Source: Edaphobacter sp. (GTDB lineage: Bacteria > Acidobacteriota > Terriglobia > Terriglobales > Acidobacteriaceae). Taken from it: a stretch of 64,000 bases of DNA. Position numbers and translations under genes: made by a program. Shown piece after piece: positions 8,530 to 16,525 of the stretch. Every line of letters begins with the position of its first letter. The stretch's first letter is position 1. The stretch covers positions 1 to 64,000 of the forward strand of contig JAOAPB010000052.1 of NCBI GenBank assembly GCA_025462645.1, given 5' to 3'. A model generated the notes under the pieces. That model ran no database searches. It had not been told where the DNA came from and saw nothing but the letters and a program-made list of their open reading frames with translations.

Positions 8530-9420
8530 TCAGCGACCGTTCGAGGGATCGGAGGAGGCGGAGACGCTCAGATCCAGGTGGATCTTGGGCACATCGGGAA
8601 GGTAGCAGTTGCCATCTGCGGCGTAGGTTTTAGCGCAGGAGCGGGTCGTCTCCGGGCGGCGGGGAGACTGGGCATACTGCCAGACGAGAGTGTCGGGAGT
8701 CCCGCTGGAGCTGACGGCAGGAGGGTGCAGCGTGCAGCCGTTCGAGGGCGGACAGGCATCCTGATAGACGAATAGAGCAACGGGGTGAAGATGCTGCGCG
8801 GCGACCTGCGCGCGGATGTCCTGCGCCGTGGTGATGCTCTGGCCGGGGCCTTCGCTCACCGGCTGGCCGCTGACATAGGCCCCTGGGCGATAGACGGAGT
8901 GCGCCAAAGCCTCAGTCCAGGCAAGCAGATAGGCGGCCTGCTCCGGCAGCAGTCGTCCGCCCTCTTCCTGATCCAGAAACAGGATCGTGCCGGAGGGGAA
9001 GTGCTCGCGCCGAGCTGCGGCAACAGCCGCGGCAGCGTCCCTCTGTCCCAGAGCGTTTGGAGGAGTCCCAGCCTTCTGCGTCTTGAGGATCTCGGCATCG
9101 AGCCTGCCGTTGAAGAGAACCAGAAAGCCGAAGTTATTTCGTAGCAGGATCTCGCGTTTGCCCACCCACGTATTCTGCCGTTCGCCGGGAGGATTGTTGA
9201 GCCAGTATCCGGTAAATGAAAGATGCTGGCGCAGATTGGGCAGGATCGCGTCGCCGGGGTAATCGTTCCGGTCGAAGCCCAGATAGCTCCGTGGAGCAGC
9301 AGCGTTGGACCGTTCCCCCGCAGAGGCCAGCTTCGGGACGTTCTGCTGAGCGCCGGCGAAGGTGGCGAGGGCGAGGGCGAGGACAAGGACAAGGACAGGG
9401 CTTGTTTTCGGCAGACGCAT
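8530..9420 (-). CDS. Secreted DUF1906 (glycoside-hydrolase-like, Rv2525c-like) protein
   Basis: About 296 residues from ATG 9420 (an in-frame TTG at 9435 is possible). A signal peptide (VLVLVLALALATFAGAQ) precedes a domain opening with YLGFDRNDYPG and continuing with FTGYWLNNPP, FGFLVLFNGRLD, TILFLDQEEGGRLLPEQ, and VSGQP. This matches the TIM-barrel-like DUF1906 fold related to GH25 lysozymes. The acidic FLDQEE segment sits where such barrels carry catalytic acids. It may act on the cell wall or a periplasmic glycan, but its substrate is unknown. Monocistronic, about 90 bp before tldD on the same strand. Confidence 0.8.
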   Translation of the reverse strand: MRLPKTSPVLVLVLALALATFAGAQQNVPKLASAGERSNAAAPRSYLGFDRNDYPGDAILPNLRQHLSFTGYWLNNPPGERQNTWVGKREILLRNNFGFLVLFNGRLDAEILKTQKAGTPPNALGQRDAAAAVAAARREHFPSGTILFLDQEEGGRLLPEQAAYLLAWTEALAHSVYRPGAYVSGQPVSEGPGQSITTAQDIRAQVAAQHLHPVALFVYQDACPPSNGCTLHPPAVSSSGTPDTLVWQYAQSPRRPETTRSCAKTYAADGNCYLPDVPKIHLDLSVSASSDPSNGR

Positions 9421-9503
9421 GGAGAGGCCAGTCAACTCTTAAACAGAGATTACACAAGACCTGTGCTAACTTGCTTTTTATATGAGATTCGAGGAGACAT
9501 GGA

Positions 9504-10037
9504 ATGATCTTGAGTGCGGTTGACCCCCGATATCCTGTCGGCAAATTCGAGAAGCCGGAGATCATCACGCCGGATGATCGCCTTGCCGCGATTACCACTC
9601 TAGCTGAGCTGCCCGAGCAGATGCGGAATGCAGTCAACGAGTTGGACTCCACTCAACTCAGCACCCCCTATCGCGATGGCGGGTGGACGGTGCGGCAACT
9701 GGTCCATCACGTCGCCGATAGCCACATGAATGCCTTCATCCGGGTACGGCTGGCCTTGACCGAAGACTGGCCGGCGATCAAGCCCTATGACGAAAAATCC
9801 TGGGCGACGCTGCATGACGCCACTGCCCCGGTGGAGTGGTCCCTCGAGCTGATTGAGAGCCTGCACGCCCGCTGGGTCATGCTGCTACAGTCACTGGACG
9901 AGCAGCAGTGGCAGCGCGGATTTCGCCATCCTGAGAATGGGCCGACGACGGTTGAGCTCGCGACGTTGCAGTATGCCTGGCACTCGCGCCACCATACTGC
10001 CCACATCACCCATCTTCGCGCAAAAGAAGATTGGTAA
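9504..10037 (+). CDS. DinB/YfiT-family putative metal-dependent hydrolase or thiol transferase
   Basis: 177 residues. It starts with the YfiT/BstA-type signature DPRYPVGKFEKP, then carries RDGGWTVRQLVHHVADSHMN and YAWHSRHHTAHITHL, which hold the histidines of the DinB-fold metal site. YfiT/BstA of Bacillus is a bacillithiol S-transferase; in acidobacteria the thiol partner is not established. ATG 9504 has GGAG 9 nt upstream. The last six codons plus stop are part of a 19-bp tandem duplication (10019-10056). Confidence 0.85.
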   Translation: MILSAVDPRYPVGKFEKPEIITPDDRLAAITTLAELPEQMRNAVNELDSTQLSTPYRDGGWTVRQLVHHVADSHMNAFIRVRLALTEDWPAIKPYDEKSWATLHDATAPVEWSLELIESLHARWVMLLQSLDEQQWQRGFRHPENGPTTVELATLQYAWHSRHHTAHITHLRAKEDW

Positions 10038-10056
10038 CGCAAAAGAAGGTTGGTAA
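10019..10056 (+). repeat. 19-bp tandem duplication at a gene 3' end
   Basis: CGCAAAAGAAGATTGGTAA (10019-10037, containing the stop of the DinB-like gene) is followed at once by a copy with one A-to-G change (10038-10056). The unit is not a multiple of three, so a slip here would alter the C-terminus. Confidence 0.85.
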
Positions 10057-10119
10057 TATGCGGGATCGCTGAAGGGTTGATCGTGGAGCGCAGTGCAAAC
10101 GACGTCGACTGCGTTCAGG

Positions 10120-10187
10120 TTGATCTGCGATCATGCGTTTGGCTGCGTTTGGCTTGATCTGCGATTGGGGCGTTTGGCCGCGTTTTG
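10120..10187 (+). repeat. Two imperfect ~34-bp tandem units
   Basis: TTGATCTGCGAT begins each unit (10120 and 10154), and each continues with CGTTTGGC and a (T/C)GCGTTT tail. They lie between the DinB-like gene and the GGGCTAAAGCCC repeat. No ORF of note crosses them. Confidence 0.65.
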
Positions 10188-10189
10188 AG

Positions 10190-10285
10190 GATCCGGAAAA
10201 GTCTTTGTTCTTGCCTTTGGGATTAGCGTAGGGCTTTAGCCCTACGAATAAAATCGCCAAAATAAAAGGGGGCTTCAGCCCCGGG
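10190..10285 (-). repeat. GGGCTAAAGCCC-type dispersed hairpin repeat, copy 1
   Basis: A perfect hairpin CGTAGGGCT-TT-AGCCCTACG (10227-10246) and a second GGGGCT-TC-AGCCCC hairpin (about 10268-10281) are joined to a flank. Read on the minus strand the flank is GCTAATCCCAAAGGCAAGA. The same arrangement, inverted, lies at 16306-16395, so this is a mobile or dispersed intergenic repeat rather than only a local terminator. Confidence 0.75.
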
Positions 10286-10348
10286 CCGTCCATCGTAGCT
10301 CCCCACGTGATCGCCCTAAATGCCGTCATCTCAGCTACCATAGTGCGC

Positions 10349-11149
10349 ATGGTGTGCCGATACCTCCTCCTCGCAGCAATCTTCACAGGACTTGCCTATG
10401 CGCAGACTACAAAGAGCGGTGAAACAGACGACCAGAAGAGCATGGAGATAGCCCGCAAGCTGGTCGGGCAGCAACATGCCTGGGACGAGGCCGCTGCAGC
10501 CGGCACGGCGAAGCTCATCTTCAAGGAAAAAAGTCGGAAGAAGACTGAGCAGGGAACACTGATAACCTACGACATCTTCACAACGGGCTTGCCGGCGGAT
10601 CGCCACTACACCCTGATGACATGGCCGTTGAATCGAACGATTGCGCCGGTCCGTGGCGGCATTACCCTGACCCCCGAAGGAAGGCTTGAATGCGCGGGCA
10701 AGACTCCCGCCGATTGCACCCCAGCCAAGCCGGGCGACGATCCCATCATCGATATCGCTCTGCCGTTTGCCCAAGGCGAATCCAGGCGCTTCGCGCTTAT
10801 CTCTGACGATCAGAAGTCCAAAGCTCTGGCCACCGTCGTTGCATTTCCAATCACAGGCAAGGATGCAGGTTGCTCGCTCGATGCTCTGCTTGGGACTCCG
10901 GATGCTGATGTGGTGCTGGTTACCGGCAGCGGCTTCCCCCCGAACACCGGCGTTCCCATGTCGTCCGACTCCGCTGGTGAGGTGGCGACGGGAGTATGGA
11001 AGGTCAACGCCAAGGGAGAACTCGCGTCGATGATTCTTCCTGCAGTAAGGGGAAAGACCTCTGGAGATACGACGATTACAGTGAAGGCCCCCACGTGTGC
11101 CCCGAAGATCACCTTCCACTGGGGTAAGGGCTCATACCACGTCGAATAG
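10349..11149 (+). CDS. Secreted protein of unknown function
   Basis: 266 residues from ATG 10349, chosen because the signal peptide begins there (MVCRYLLLAAIFTGLAYAQ). The 14 upstream codons that are also open look non-coding. The mature protein has a Lys/Gln-rich N-terminal stretch, then beta-rich sequence with four cysteines (C129 and C137-type spacing ECAGKTPADC, later CSLD and APTC). These could form disulfides in the periplasm. I recognise no catalytic motif. Similar secreted proteins are common and uncharacterised in acidobacteria. Confidence 0.65.
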   Translation: MVCRYLLLAAIFTGLAYAQTTKSGETDDQKSMEIARKLVGQQHAWDEAAAAGTAKLIFKEKSRKKTEQGTLITYDIFTTGLPADRHYTLMTWPLNRTIAPVRGGITLTPEGRLECAGKTPADCTPAKPGDDPIIDIALPFAQGESRRFALISDDQKSKALATVVAFPITGKDAGCSLDALLGTPDADVVLVTGSGFPPNTGVPMSSDSAGEVATGVWKVNAKGELASMILPAVRGKTSGDTTITVKAPTCAPKITFHWGKGSYHVE

Positions 11150-11187
11150 GCGTTGGTAAGGAAGAAAGCGTCTTTCGATCCGCCGCC

Positions 11188-11515
11188 TTTTTCCTGTCAA
11201 GCCCTCCTGCCGAAATCAAAAGTCCTATGGCACACCTAAACAAAACAAAGTAAAAGACTTGATGACAGAAAATTTCCCCACGTAAATTGGCATCTTAGTT
11301 ATGCCCAACTCTCTACAATAGAAATAGCGAGAAATAAGAACTGTATCTCTGTGCAACTTGCCAAGGTAAAACCTGATGATCGCTATAACCTCTTTAGAAA
11401 GACGAATTTAGCTGTAACCCTTTTATTTGGACGAGTTTAGAAGGTGTAAAGTGGCTATCTCATAGTATTAATTGGGCTTATCTGAGGGTACCCCCCCGGG
11501 GGGGTACCCCCCTCA
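11188..11515 (+). repeat. Composite intergenic element, copy B
   Basis: TTTTTCCTGTCAAGCCC at 11188-11204, GGCAT at 11289-11293, TACAAT at 11314-11319 (20 nt apart), the duplicated AACC unit at 11387-11446, and a perfect 24-bp palindrome GGGTA-C7-G7-TACCC at 11486-11509. This is the most complete copy. Along its first 200 bases it can also be aligned by eye to copy A. It fills the gap before the PD-(D/E)XK gene and ends 40 nt upstream of that gene's start. Confidence 0.72.
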
Positions 11516-11555
11516 AAGAGCAATCGCGTCTATGCACCAGGGGATCAGGGGGTTA

Positions 11556-13187
11556 ATGACAAGCTCTTCTGCCGGGCAGGCTCCAGAGATCATCGCCAGA
11601 GCACTCGAAGACTTCCTCGCCGAGCATCCTCAAGCGGTGGTGCTGGAGACTGGCAAGGTTCTCTTCGACATGCGCGAGGCAAAGTACTCCCTGGCGACAG
11701 AGCACGGCCGTTGCACGCTGCACCTGTGGGATGAGAGCCGCAATCTCGTGCGCCGAGTCAGTGCGGCGACATCGCGCAATGGCATATTGCGGTTGAGCAC
11801 ACATCGCTTTGGGCAGACCAAGCCGCAGACCCTGGAGGTCGCTGCAGACCGGGATCGCCGCACGCCTTCCACGCGCGAGGCGACGCGAGTGAAGTATCTG
11901 CGAGTTCTGGAGCGAGTCCTCGAGCGAGCCCTCCCCGAGTGGAAGGCCGATGGCTTCCGCACAGCGATGGACCTGGAGAAGAGCTTCGGTCCCTCCTACG
12001 CGCGAGGATCGTTGGTAAAGGGATCTCAAGCCTGGGCAGTCATCGCAGTCAACGAGGAGGAGACGCAGGCCATCGTCGATGGAATCCTGACGCTGGGAGT
12101 CCTCTGGCTGCACCACTGCCGCGAGGCAGGTGACGGACGAAGGGTCTATCACGGATTGAAGCTGATAGTGCCTCGTGGAATGGCAACGTTGACGCTCTCT
12201 CGCCTGGCCTGGCTCAACACCAGCGTGGCGCAGTGGGAGCAGTGGGAGCTAGATCAGGCGACCGAAGAGCTGGAGCAACGCGATGCCGCGGATCACGGCA
12301 ACCTGACCACGCGACTGATCCATGCACCCAACGAGGAGGCAGCGCGCGAGCGGTTTGGCGACGCCGCGGCGCGTGTGATGGCTCTGGTTCCTGATGCGAT
12401 GCGAGGTGTGGTGGAGCACAGGATTCGCAGCGGGACCGAGCTGGCATTCCTCCTGCACGGACTGGAGTTCGCGCGGACCCGGATGGCCTATTCAGGGAAC
12501 TCCTTCAACAGCCTCCAGGAGATCACCTTCGGGACAGGAGCGAACGAGACGCCGCTGACGGAGGAGAGCGAAGGCGACCTGCGAGAGCTGGTGGCCCGAC
12601 TGTTTGCGCGACGTAGCCCAGCCGGTGACAAGCGCGATCCGCTCTACCGAATGCAGCCGGAACGATGGCTGGAGAGTGTGCTGCGGCGGGATGTGGAGCC
12701 GCTGGACATCCACCTCGACAAGGCTCACGTCTACACGCAGGTTCCGGCGTTTGCCGCCGCAGATCGTGGAATGCTCGATCTGCTCGGCGTGACCGGTGAC
12801 GGTCGCCTGGCGGTGATCGAGTTGAAAGCGGATGAGGACCTCCACCTTGCGCTGCAAGGGTTGGACTACTGGATCCGGGTGCGCTGGCACCATCTGCAGA
12901 CGTCCGACAGTGCAACAGGACCCAGCTTCGGCCTGGGAGAGTTTCAGCGACACGGATACTTTGGCGGCGTCCGCCTGTCGGCGGAGGCTCCACGGTTGTA
13001 TCTAGTGGCACCGGCTCTGCGGGTACACCCGGCGACGGAGATAGTGCTGCGCTATCTCTCGCCGAGAGTGGAGTGGGTCCTGGTTGGGCTGGATGAGCGG
13101 TGGCGAGCCAAGGTGAAGGCCGTCTGGCGGAAGAGAAGCGGTAGTACCGAGACGAAGATGAATTTGACGTTGGGGCAGGTGCCGTAG
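11556..13187 (+). CDS. Uncharacterised protein with C-terminal PD-(D/E)XK nuclease-like domain
   Basis: 543 residues from ATG 11556, which has an AGGGGG ribosome-binding site. The longer frame from 11472 would translate the repeat palindrome and is rejected. The C-terminal region has D408 (RGMLDLLG) and E422-x-K424 (AVIELKAD), spaced like the PD-(D/E)XK core and similar to the NucS/DUF91 arrangement. The chain then runs LALQGLDYWIRVRWH. The N-terminal 380 residues are rich in Arg/Glu helices with no motif I know (ALEDFLAEHPQAVVLETGKV at the start). It could be a DNA-repair or defence nuclease, or an inactive DNA-binding relative. There is no partner gene in the same orientation. Confidence 0.72.
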   Translation: MTSSSAGQAPEIIARALEDFLAEHPQAVVLETGKVLFDMREAKYSLATEHGRCTLHLWDESRNLVRRVSAATSRNGILRLSTHRFGQTKPQTLEVAADRDRRTPSTREATRVKYLRVLERVLERALPEWKADGFRTAMDLEKSFGPSYARGSLVKGSQAWAVIAVNEEETQAIVDGILTLGVLWLHHCREAGDGRRVYHGLKLIVPRGMATLTLSRLAWLNTSVAQWEQWELDQATEELEQRDAADHGNLTTRLIHAPNEEAARERFGDAAARVMALVPDAMRGVVEHRIRSGTELAFLLHGLEFARTRMAYSGNSFNSLQEITFGTGANETPLTEESEGDLRELVARLFARRSPAGDKRDPLYRMQPERWLESVLRRDVEPLDIHLDKAHVYTQVPAFAAADRGMLDLLGVTGDGRLAVIELKADEDLHLALQGLDYWIRVRWHHLQTSDSATGPSFGLGEFQRHGYFGGVRLSAEAPRLYLVAPALRVHPATEIVLRYLSPRVEWVLVGLDERWRAKVKAVWRKRSGSTETKMNLTLGQVP

Positions 13188-13190
13188 GCC

Positions 13191-14462
13191 TCAGTCACAA
13201 TAGGCTGCAGCTGCCAGCAACGGTTCTTCTGTCGTCTCCGGCACCGATTCTGGCTGGTTAGCACGGCTCTCGAAGAAGTATTCGATAGCGCTAAGAACCG
13301 TGGGTCCATTCTTGGCTTCGAAGATCTGCTTCCGCAGCGCGGAGCCGCCGGGGACGCCGTGGGTGAACCAGCTGGCGAACTGCTTCATCTTTCCGACGCA
13401 GTCGCGGTTGCGCTGCTCTCGGGCTATCTGTCCTGCGGCGGTGATGGCTGCGGCGCGGGCGGCTTCGGCTGCCTCCTCGATGGCGATCTCGTCGACCAGC
13501 ATCTGGAAGTAGGTGCGGATCATGCGGTAGCGATCGTCGTTGGTGGGGTGATCATAGCGGCCGACGCCAGTCGCCTCCTTGGAGGCGGTGTACTGGGCGA
13601 TCTGGCGAAAGATCCACGGGTTCGAGGGTGCGGTGCGGCCGATCATGACGGCATCGCAGTGCGTCGCGTCGACCATGGCGGCCGCGTCCTCGGGCGTACG
13701 GATGTCTCCGTTGCCGATTACCGGGATGCTAACCACATCCTTAACGGCTGCGATGTACTCCCAGCGAGCCTGGCCTGTGTATCCATCCTCGCGGGTGCGG
13801 GCGTGGAGGGCGACGGCGTTGAGGCCGCAGTCCTCGGCCATTCTGGCGAGGTCGACGCAGACGATGTGCTTGTCGTTCCAGCCCATGCGGAACTTGACGG
13901 TGAACGGTATCGTCACCGCGCTGCGGATTGCCTTGAAGATGGTCTCGATGTGAGGGAGATCGCGGAGCAGGCCGGAGCCTCCGTTGCAGGCGACGACGCG
14001 CTTGGCTGGGCAGCCGAGGTTGAGGTCGACGAGGTCGAAGCCAGCGTCCTGGACGATGCGGGCGGAGTCGGCGAGCGTCTCGGGATTGGAGCCGAAGAGC
14101 TGCGCGGAGATGGGGTGTTCATCGTCGTAGTACGTGAGGTAGCGCTTGCGCTTGGTCTCGCGCATGCGCGAGAGGCCGTCGGCGGAGGTGAACTCCGTCA
14201 TGATGAGACCGCAGCCGGATTGCTGGTTCGATTGCGTGGTCTCGACGTCGGCACTGGTGGATTCTGTGGTGAACTGGCTGGCATTCTTGATGAAGCGGCG
14301 AAAGACAGTGTCGGTGACGCCGGCCATCGGAGCCAGTACAGTTGCGGGTGCGATCTTCACGTTGCCGATGGTGAAACTGGCAGGGACGCGGGTGTGCTCC
14401 GGCATGGAGTGCTCAGCGGGTGAGTCCCAGCGTTTCTGCTCGAGCGTGTAGCGCTTCTTCAT
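13191..14462 (-). CDS. dusB: tRNA-dihydrouridine synthase (DusB type)
   Basis: About 423 residues. An FMN-dependent TIM barrel that reduces uridine in tRNA D-loops. Motifs: LAPMAGVTDTVFRRF (N-terminal), DLNLGCPAKRVVACNGGSGLL with the catalytic Cys, VKFRMGWND, ALHARTREDGYTG, IGNGDI, and MIGRTAPSNPW. A roughly 30-residue insert after the first strand (TTESTSADVETTQSNQQSG) is longer than in E. coli DusB (321 residues). The start is uncertain: ATG 14462, TTG 14477 or ATG 14405. Its stop lies only 3 bp from the end of the convergent PD-(D/E)XK gene. Confidence 0.92.
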   Translation of the reverse strand: MKKRYTLEQKRWDSPAEHSMPEHTRVPASFTIGNVKIAPATVLAPMAGVTDTVFRRFIKNASQFTTESTSADVETTQSNQQSGCGLIMTEFTSADGLSRMRETKRKRYLTYYDDEHPISAQLFGSNPETLADSARIVQDAGFDLVDLNLGCPAKRVVACNGGSGLLRDLPHIETIFKAIRSAVTIPFTVKFRMGWNDKHIVCVDLARMAEDCGLNAVALHARTREDGYTGQARWEYIAAVKDVVSIPVIGNGDIRTPEDAAAMVDATHCDAVMIGRTAPSNPWIFRQIAQYTASKEATGVGRYDHPTNDDRYRMIRTYFQMLVDEIAIEEAAEAARAAAITAAGQIAREQRNRDCVGKMKQFASWFTHGVPGGSALRKQIFEAKNGPTVLSAIEYFFESRANQPESVPETTEEPLLAAAAYCD

Positions 14463-14478
14463 AGGCTTCTGTGGCAAG

Positions 14479-14510
14479 TAAAAGGCCTCCGCTTTGGCGG
14501 AGGCCTTTTA
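14479..14510 (-). terminator. Intrinsic terminator after rpmE
   Basis: A perfect 14-bp stem TAAAAGGCCTCCGC / GCGGAGGCCTTTTA around a TTTG loop. The A-run and T-run on either side make it readable from both strands. On the minus strand it closes rpmE and sits just ahead of dusB. Confidence 0.85.
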
Positions 14511-14525
14511 CGGTTTGGTTTCCGC

Positions 14526-14759
14526 TTACTTCGCAGCCTCGGCCTTGCCGGCGTCCGACTTGGCGAACTTGCGGCGGAAGCGTTCGACGCGGCCTGCGGT
14601 GTCGATCAGCTTCTGCTTGCCGGTGAAGAACGGGTGGCAGGCGGAGCAGATTTCGAGGACGATGTCGCCTTTGTGTGTGGAGCGGGTCTGAAAGCTAGTT
14701 CCGCAGGCGCACTTGACTGTAATGTTGTTGTACTGCGGGTGAATACCTTCTTTTGGCAT
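14526..14759 (-). CDS. rpmE: 50S ribosomal protein L31 (zinc-binding type)
   Basis: 77 residues from ATG 14759 ([12 protein letters not shown]), with AAGGAT about 9 nt upstream. The open frame upstream to 14822 is not needed. The zinc-ligand pairs CAC (after TVK) and CSAC (after LEI) mark the C+ form of bL31. [22 protein letters not shown] is the family core. It has a short Lys/Ala tail. A strong terminator follows. Confidence 0.96.
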   Translation of the reverse strand: MPKEGIHPQYNNITVKCACGTSFQTRSTHKGDIVLEICSACHPFFTGKQKLIDTAGRVERFRRKFAKSDAGKAEAAK

Positions 14760-14941
14760 GGTAACTAATCCTTTTCCAGAGCTTTTGTGCCTGTCGGCTC
14801 GCGGATCGCTTGCAACGGTCAAGGGTTCACGTCACATCGAAGGGCCTGTCGCGCCGCCGGTAATTCAAGCAGTTCTCTTATTTTAGCAGCTTCGTCTTGG
14901 ATTCGCATCGGTGCATTTGGATTCAGGGTACGGGTTTGGGG

Positions 14942-15160
14942 GCGGGGGGTACCCCCCCGCCCGGGTACTTGGACGTAAGTAGTTGATTACAATGAGATAC
15001 GGAAATAGCTGTTGCTAAAATCATCCATACAAAAGGGTTATGGCCAAATTCGTCTTTCTAAAAGGGTTATAGCTACCAAAAGGAAAGGCCCGGGTTTTGG
15101 CCAGGCTTTTTTCGATCCTTGTATCTAGTGTAACGGTTTGGGCAAAACTAGTATGCCACT
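14942..15160 (-). repeat. Composite intergenic element, copy C (inverted)
   Basis: Read on the minus strand: GGCAT (15157-15153), exactly 20 nt, TACACT (15132-15127), an A-rich GCC/GGC hairpin (15112-15084), a duplicated AACCC-AGAAAGACGAATTT unit (15068 to about 15008), then GTACCCGGGCGGGGGGG (14968-14952). The AACCC-to-GTACCC distance is 103 nt against 104 nt in copies A and B. The TTTTCCTGTCAAGCC block seen in A and B is missing. The rest of 14760-15475 holds only the CGCTGCGCTC repeat and no gene I can support. Confidence 0.7.
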
Positions 15161-15349
15161 TCGATCTTATTTATTTGTAATGAGTTAGGTCGTTAGAGGG
15201 CGTGATATCTCTAAGGACGTTGGTTCCTTCTCCATGCAGGAGCTCTGGCTTATACCGATACCCAGAGCTTACCCCGCCGCCAACGACATCGTTATGCAAT
15301 CAGGATTGGACTAGTGTTCGATGGAGCGGCAACAAGAACATACAAGGCA

Positions 15350-15410
15350 CTCGGGTCGCTGCGCTCCCCTCGCAAATACGGGGGTTCTTCGCTGCGCTCA
15401 GAACGACAGC
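15350..15410 (-). repeat. CGCTGCGCTC repeat cluster
   Basis: Two CGCTGCGCTC cores (about 15357-15367 and 15385-15395), the second inside TTCGCTGCGCTCAGAACGAC, the reverse of the motif at 3100-3130. They sit about 100 bp upstream of the DnaC-like gene. Nothing else in this stretch looks functional. Confidence 0.5.
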
Positions 15411-15475
15411 GAAAGGACAACGAATGGAAAGGACAACGCTCTGTGGATCGGATGCTGCGATACTGTAGGTGAGCG

Positions 15476-16231
15476 ATGGCTGACGTTTGTCCAATTTGCG
15501 GTGGGTCGGGGCTGCGGGTCGTGCAGCAGGATGGGCGGCAGTTTGCCCAGGAGTGCGGCTGCCGGGTAGAGCGGCGGGCGGCGCGGATGCTCGAACGCGC
15601 ACAGATTCCGCGACGGTATGAGCATTGTTCGCTCGAAAGCTATGAGACCAACTTTCCCTCCTCGCATCGGACACTGGGAGCAGCGCATCTGCGGGCTAGG
15701 AAGTTCGTCGAGAGCTATCCGGTGGAGACGGCAGGAACAGGACTGCTGCTGACGGGATCGATTGGGGTAGGTAAGACGCATCTTGCAGTTGGCATTCTGC
15801 AGGCGCTGGTGACGGAGCGGGGGGCGACGGGGCTGTTCTACGACTACCGCGACCTGCTGAAGCAGGTGCAGAACAGCTACAACCGGCAGGTTTCGGCTAC
15901 CGAACTGGAGATTCTGGCACCGGTGTTCGAGGCCGAGGTGCTGGTGCTGGACGAACTTGGGGCATCGAAGCCGACCGATTGGGTTTGGGACACGGTCGCA
16001 CATATCCTCAACACCCGATATAACGACCGCCGGACGACCATCATCACAACGAACTATGCGAATGCGGGGCCACTGGGGACAGAGTCGGGTGCGCGGGCTT
16101 CGATGCGGGAGGAGACGCTGGGCGATCGCATCGGGGAACGCATGCGATCGAGGTTGCAGGAGATGTGTGTTGTGGTGGAGATGCAGGGCGGGGACTTCAG
16201 ACAGAAGGTAAAGCGCGCGAGCTTTGCCTGA
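15476..16231 (+). CDS. DnaC/DnaI-like AAA+ ATPase with N-terminal zinc ribbon
   Basis: 251 residues. Residues 5-29 carry CPICGGSG...CGC, a zinc-ribbon-like start as in DnaI/DnaC-type loaders. The AAA+ core follows: Walker A GSIGVGKTHL (about 94-103), sensor-like FYDYRDLL, Walker B VLVLDELG, sensor 1 TIITTNY, and an arginine-finger region GDRIGERMRSRLQE. Relatives load the replicative helicase at the origin or accompany transposases (IstB). No transposase is nearby, so a DNA-replication role is more likely. It has its own gap upstream and no operon partner. Confidence 0.85.
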   Translation: MADVCPICGGSGLRVVQQDGRQFAQECGCRVERRAARMLERAQIPRRYEHCSLESYETNFPSSHRTLGAAHLRARKFVESYPVETAGTGLLLTGSIGVGKTHLAVGILQALVTERGATGLFYDYRDLLKQVQNSYNRQVSATELEILAPVFEAEVLVLDELGASKPTDWVWDTVAHILNTRYNDRRTTIITTNYANAGPLGTESGARASMREETLGDRIGERMRSRLQEMCVVVEMQGGDFRQKVKRASFA

Positions 16232-16305
16232 GCGGGTTGGTTCGTCCGGTTCATTCCACATTTATCAGCAACGGATCGAATCGCTCTGTGGTGCGTGAGC
16301 AGAGA

Positions 16306-16395
16306 GCCTGGGGCTAAAGCCCTGCCTTTGATGGTTTCTTTCGCAGGGCTGAAGCCCTGCGCTAATCCTCAAAGCAAGATCAAAAAGCAACGTCG
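16306..16395 (+). repeat. GGGCTAAAGCCC-type dispersed hairpin repeat, copy 2
   Basis: GGGCTAAAGCCC at 16311-16322 and a perfect GCAGGGCT-GA-AGCCCTGC hairpin at 16343-16360 are followed by GCTAATCCTCAAAGCAAGA. It matches 10190-10285 in inverted orientation, including the flank. Just downstream of the DnaC-like gene, it may serve as a terminator by adoption. Confidence 0.75.
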
Positions 16396-16525
16396 GAGAT
16401 CAAGCAAAAGGTCAGTCTTGCCCTTTATGTCTTATGTCTTGACTTATTTTGCCTTATTTCTCTTGACCTTATCTTCACAAGACCATTTCTTCAACAAGGT
16501 TGCCCTTCAGGATCCGCTGAGGGGT

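Noticed and set aside
11472..11555. Upstream extension of the PD-(D/E)XK gene
   Set aside because: It would translate the GTACCC palindrome of copy B and lacks a ribosome-binding site; the ATG at 11556 has AGGGGG.
13359..14423. A 354-residue plus-strand ORF rich in Gly/Val/Asp
   Set aside because: It is antisense to dusB; composition is that of a complementary frame of a coding gene.
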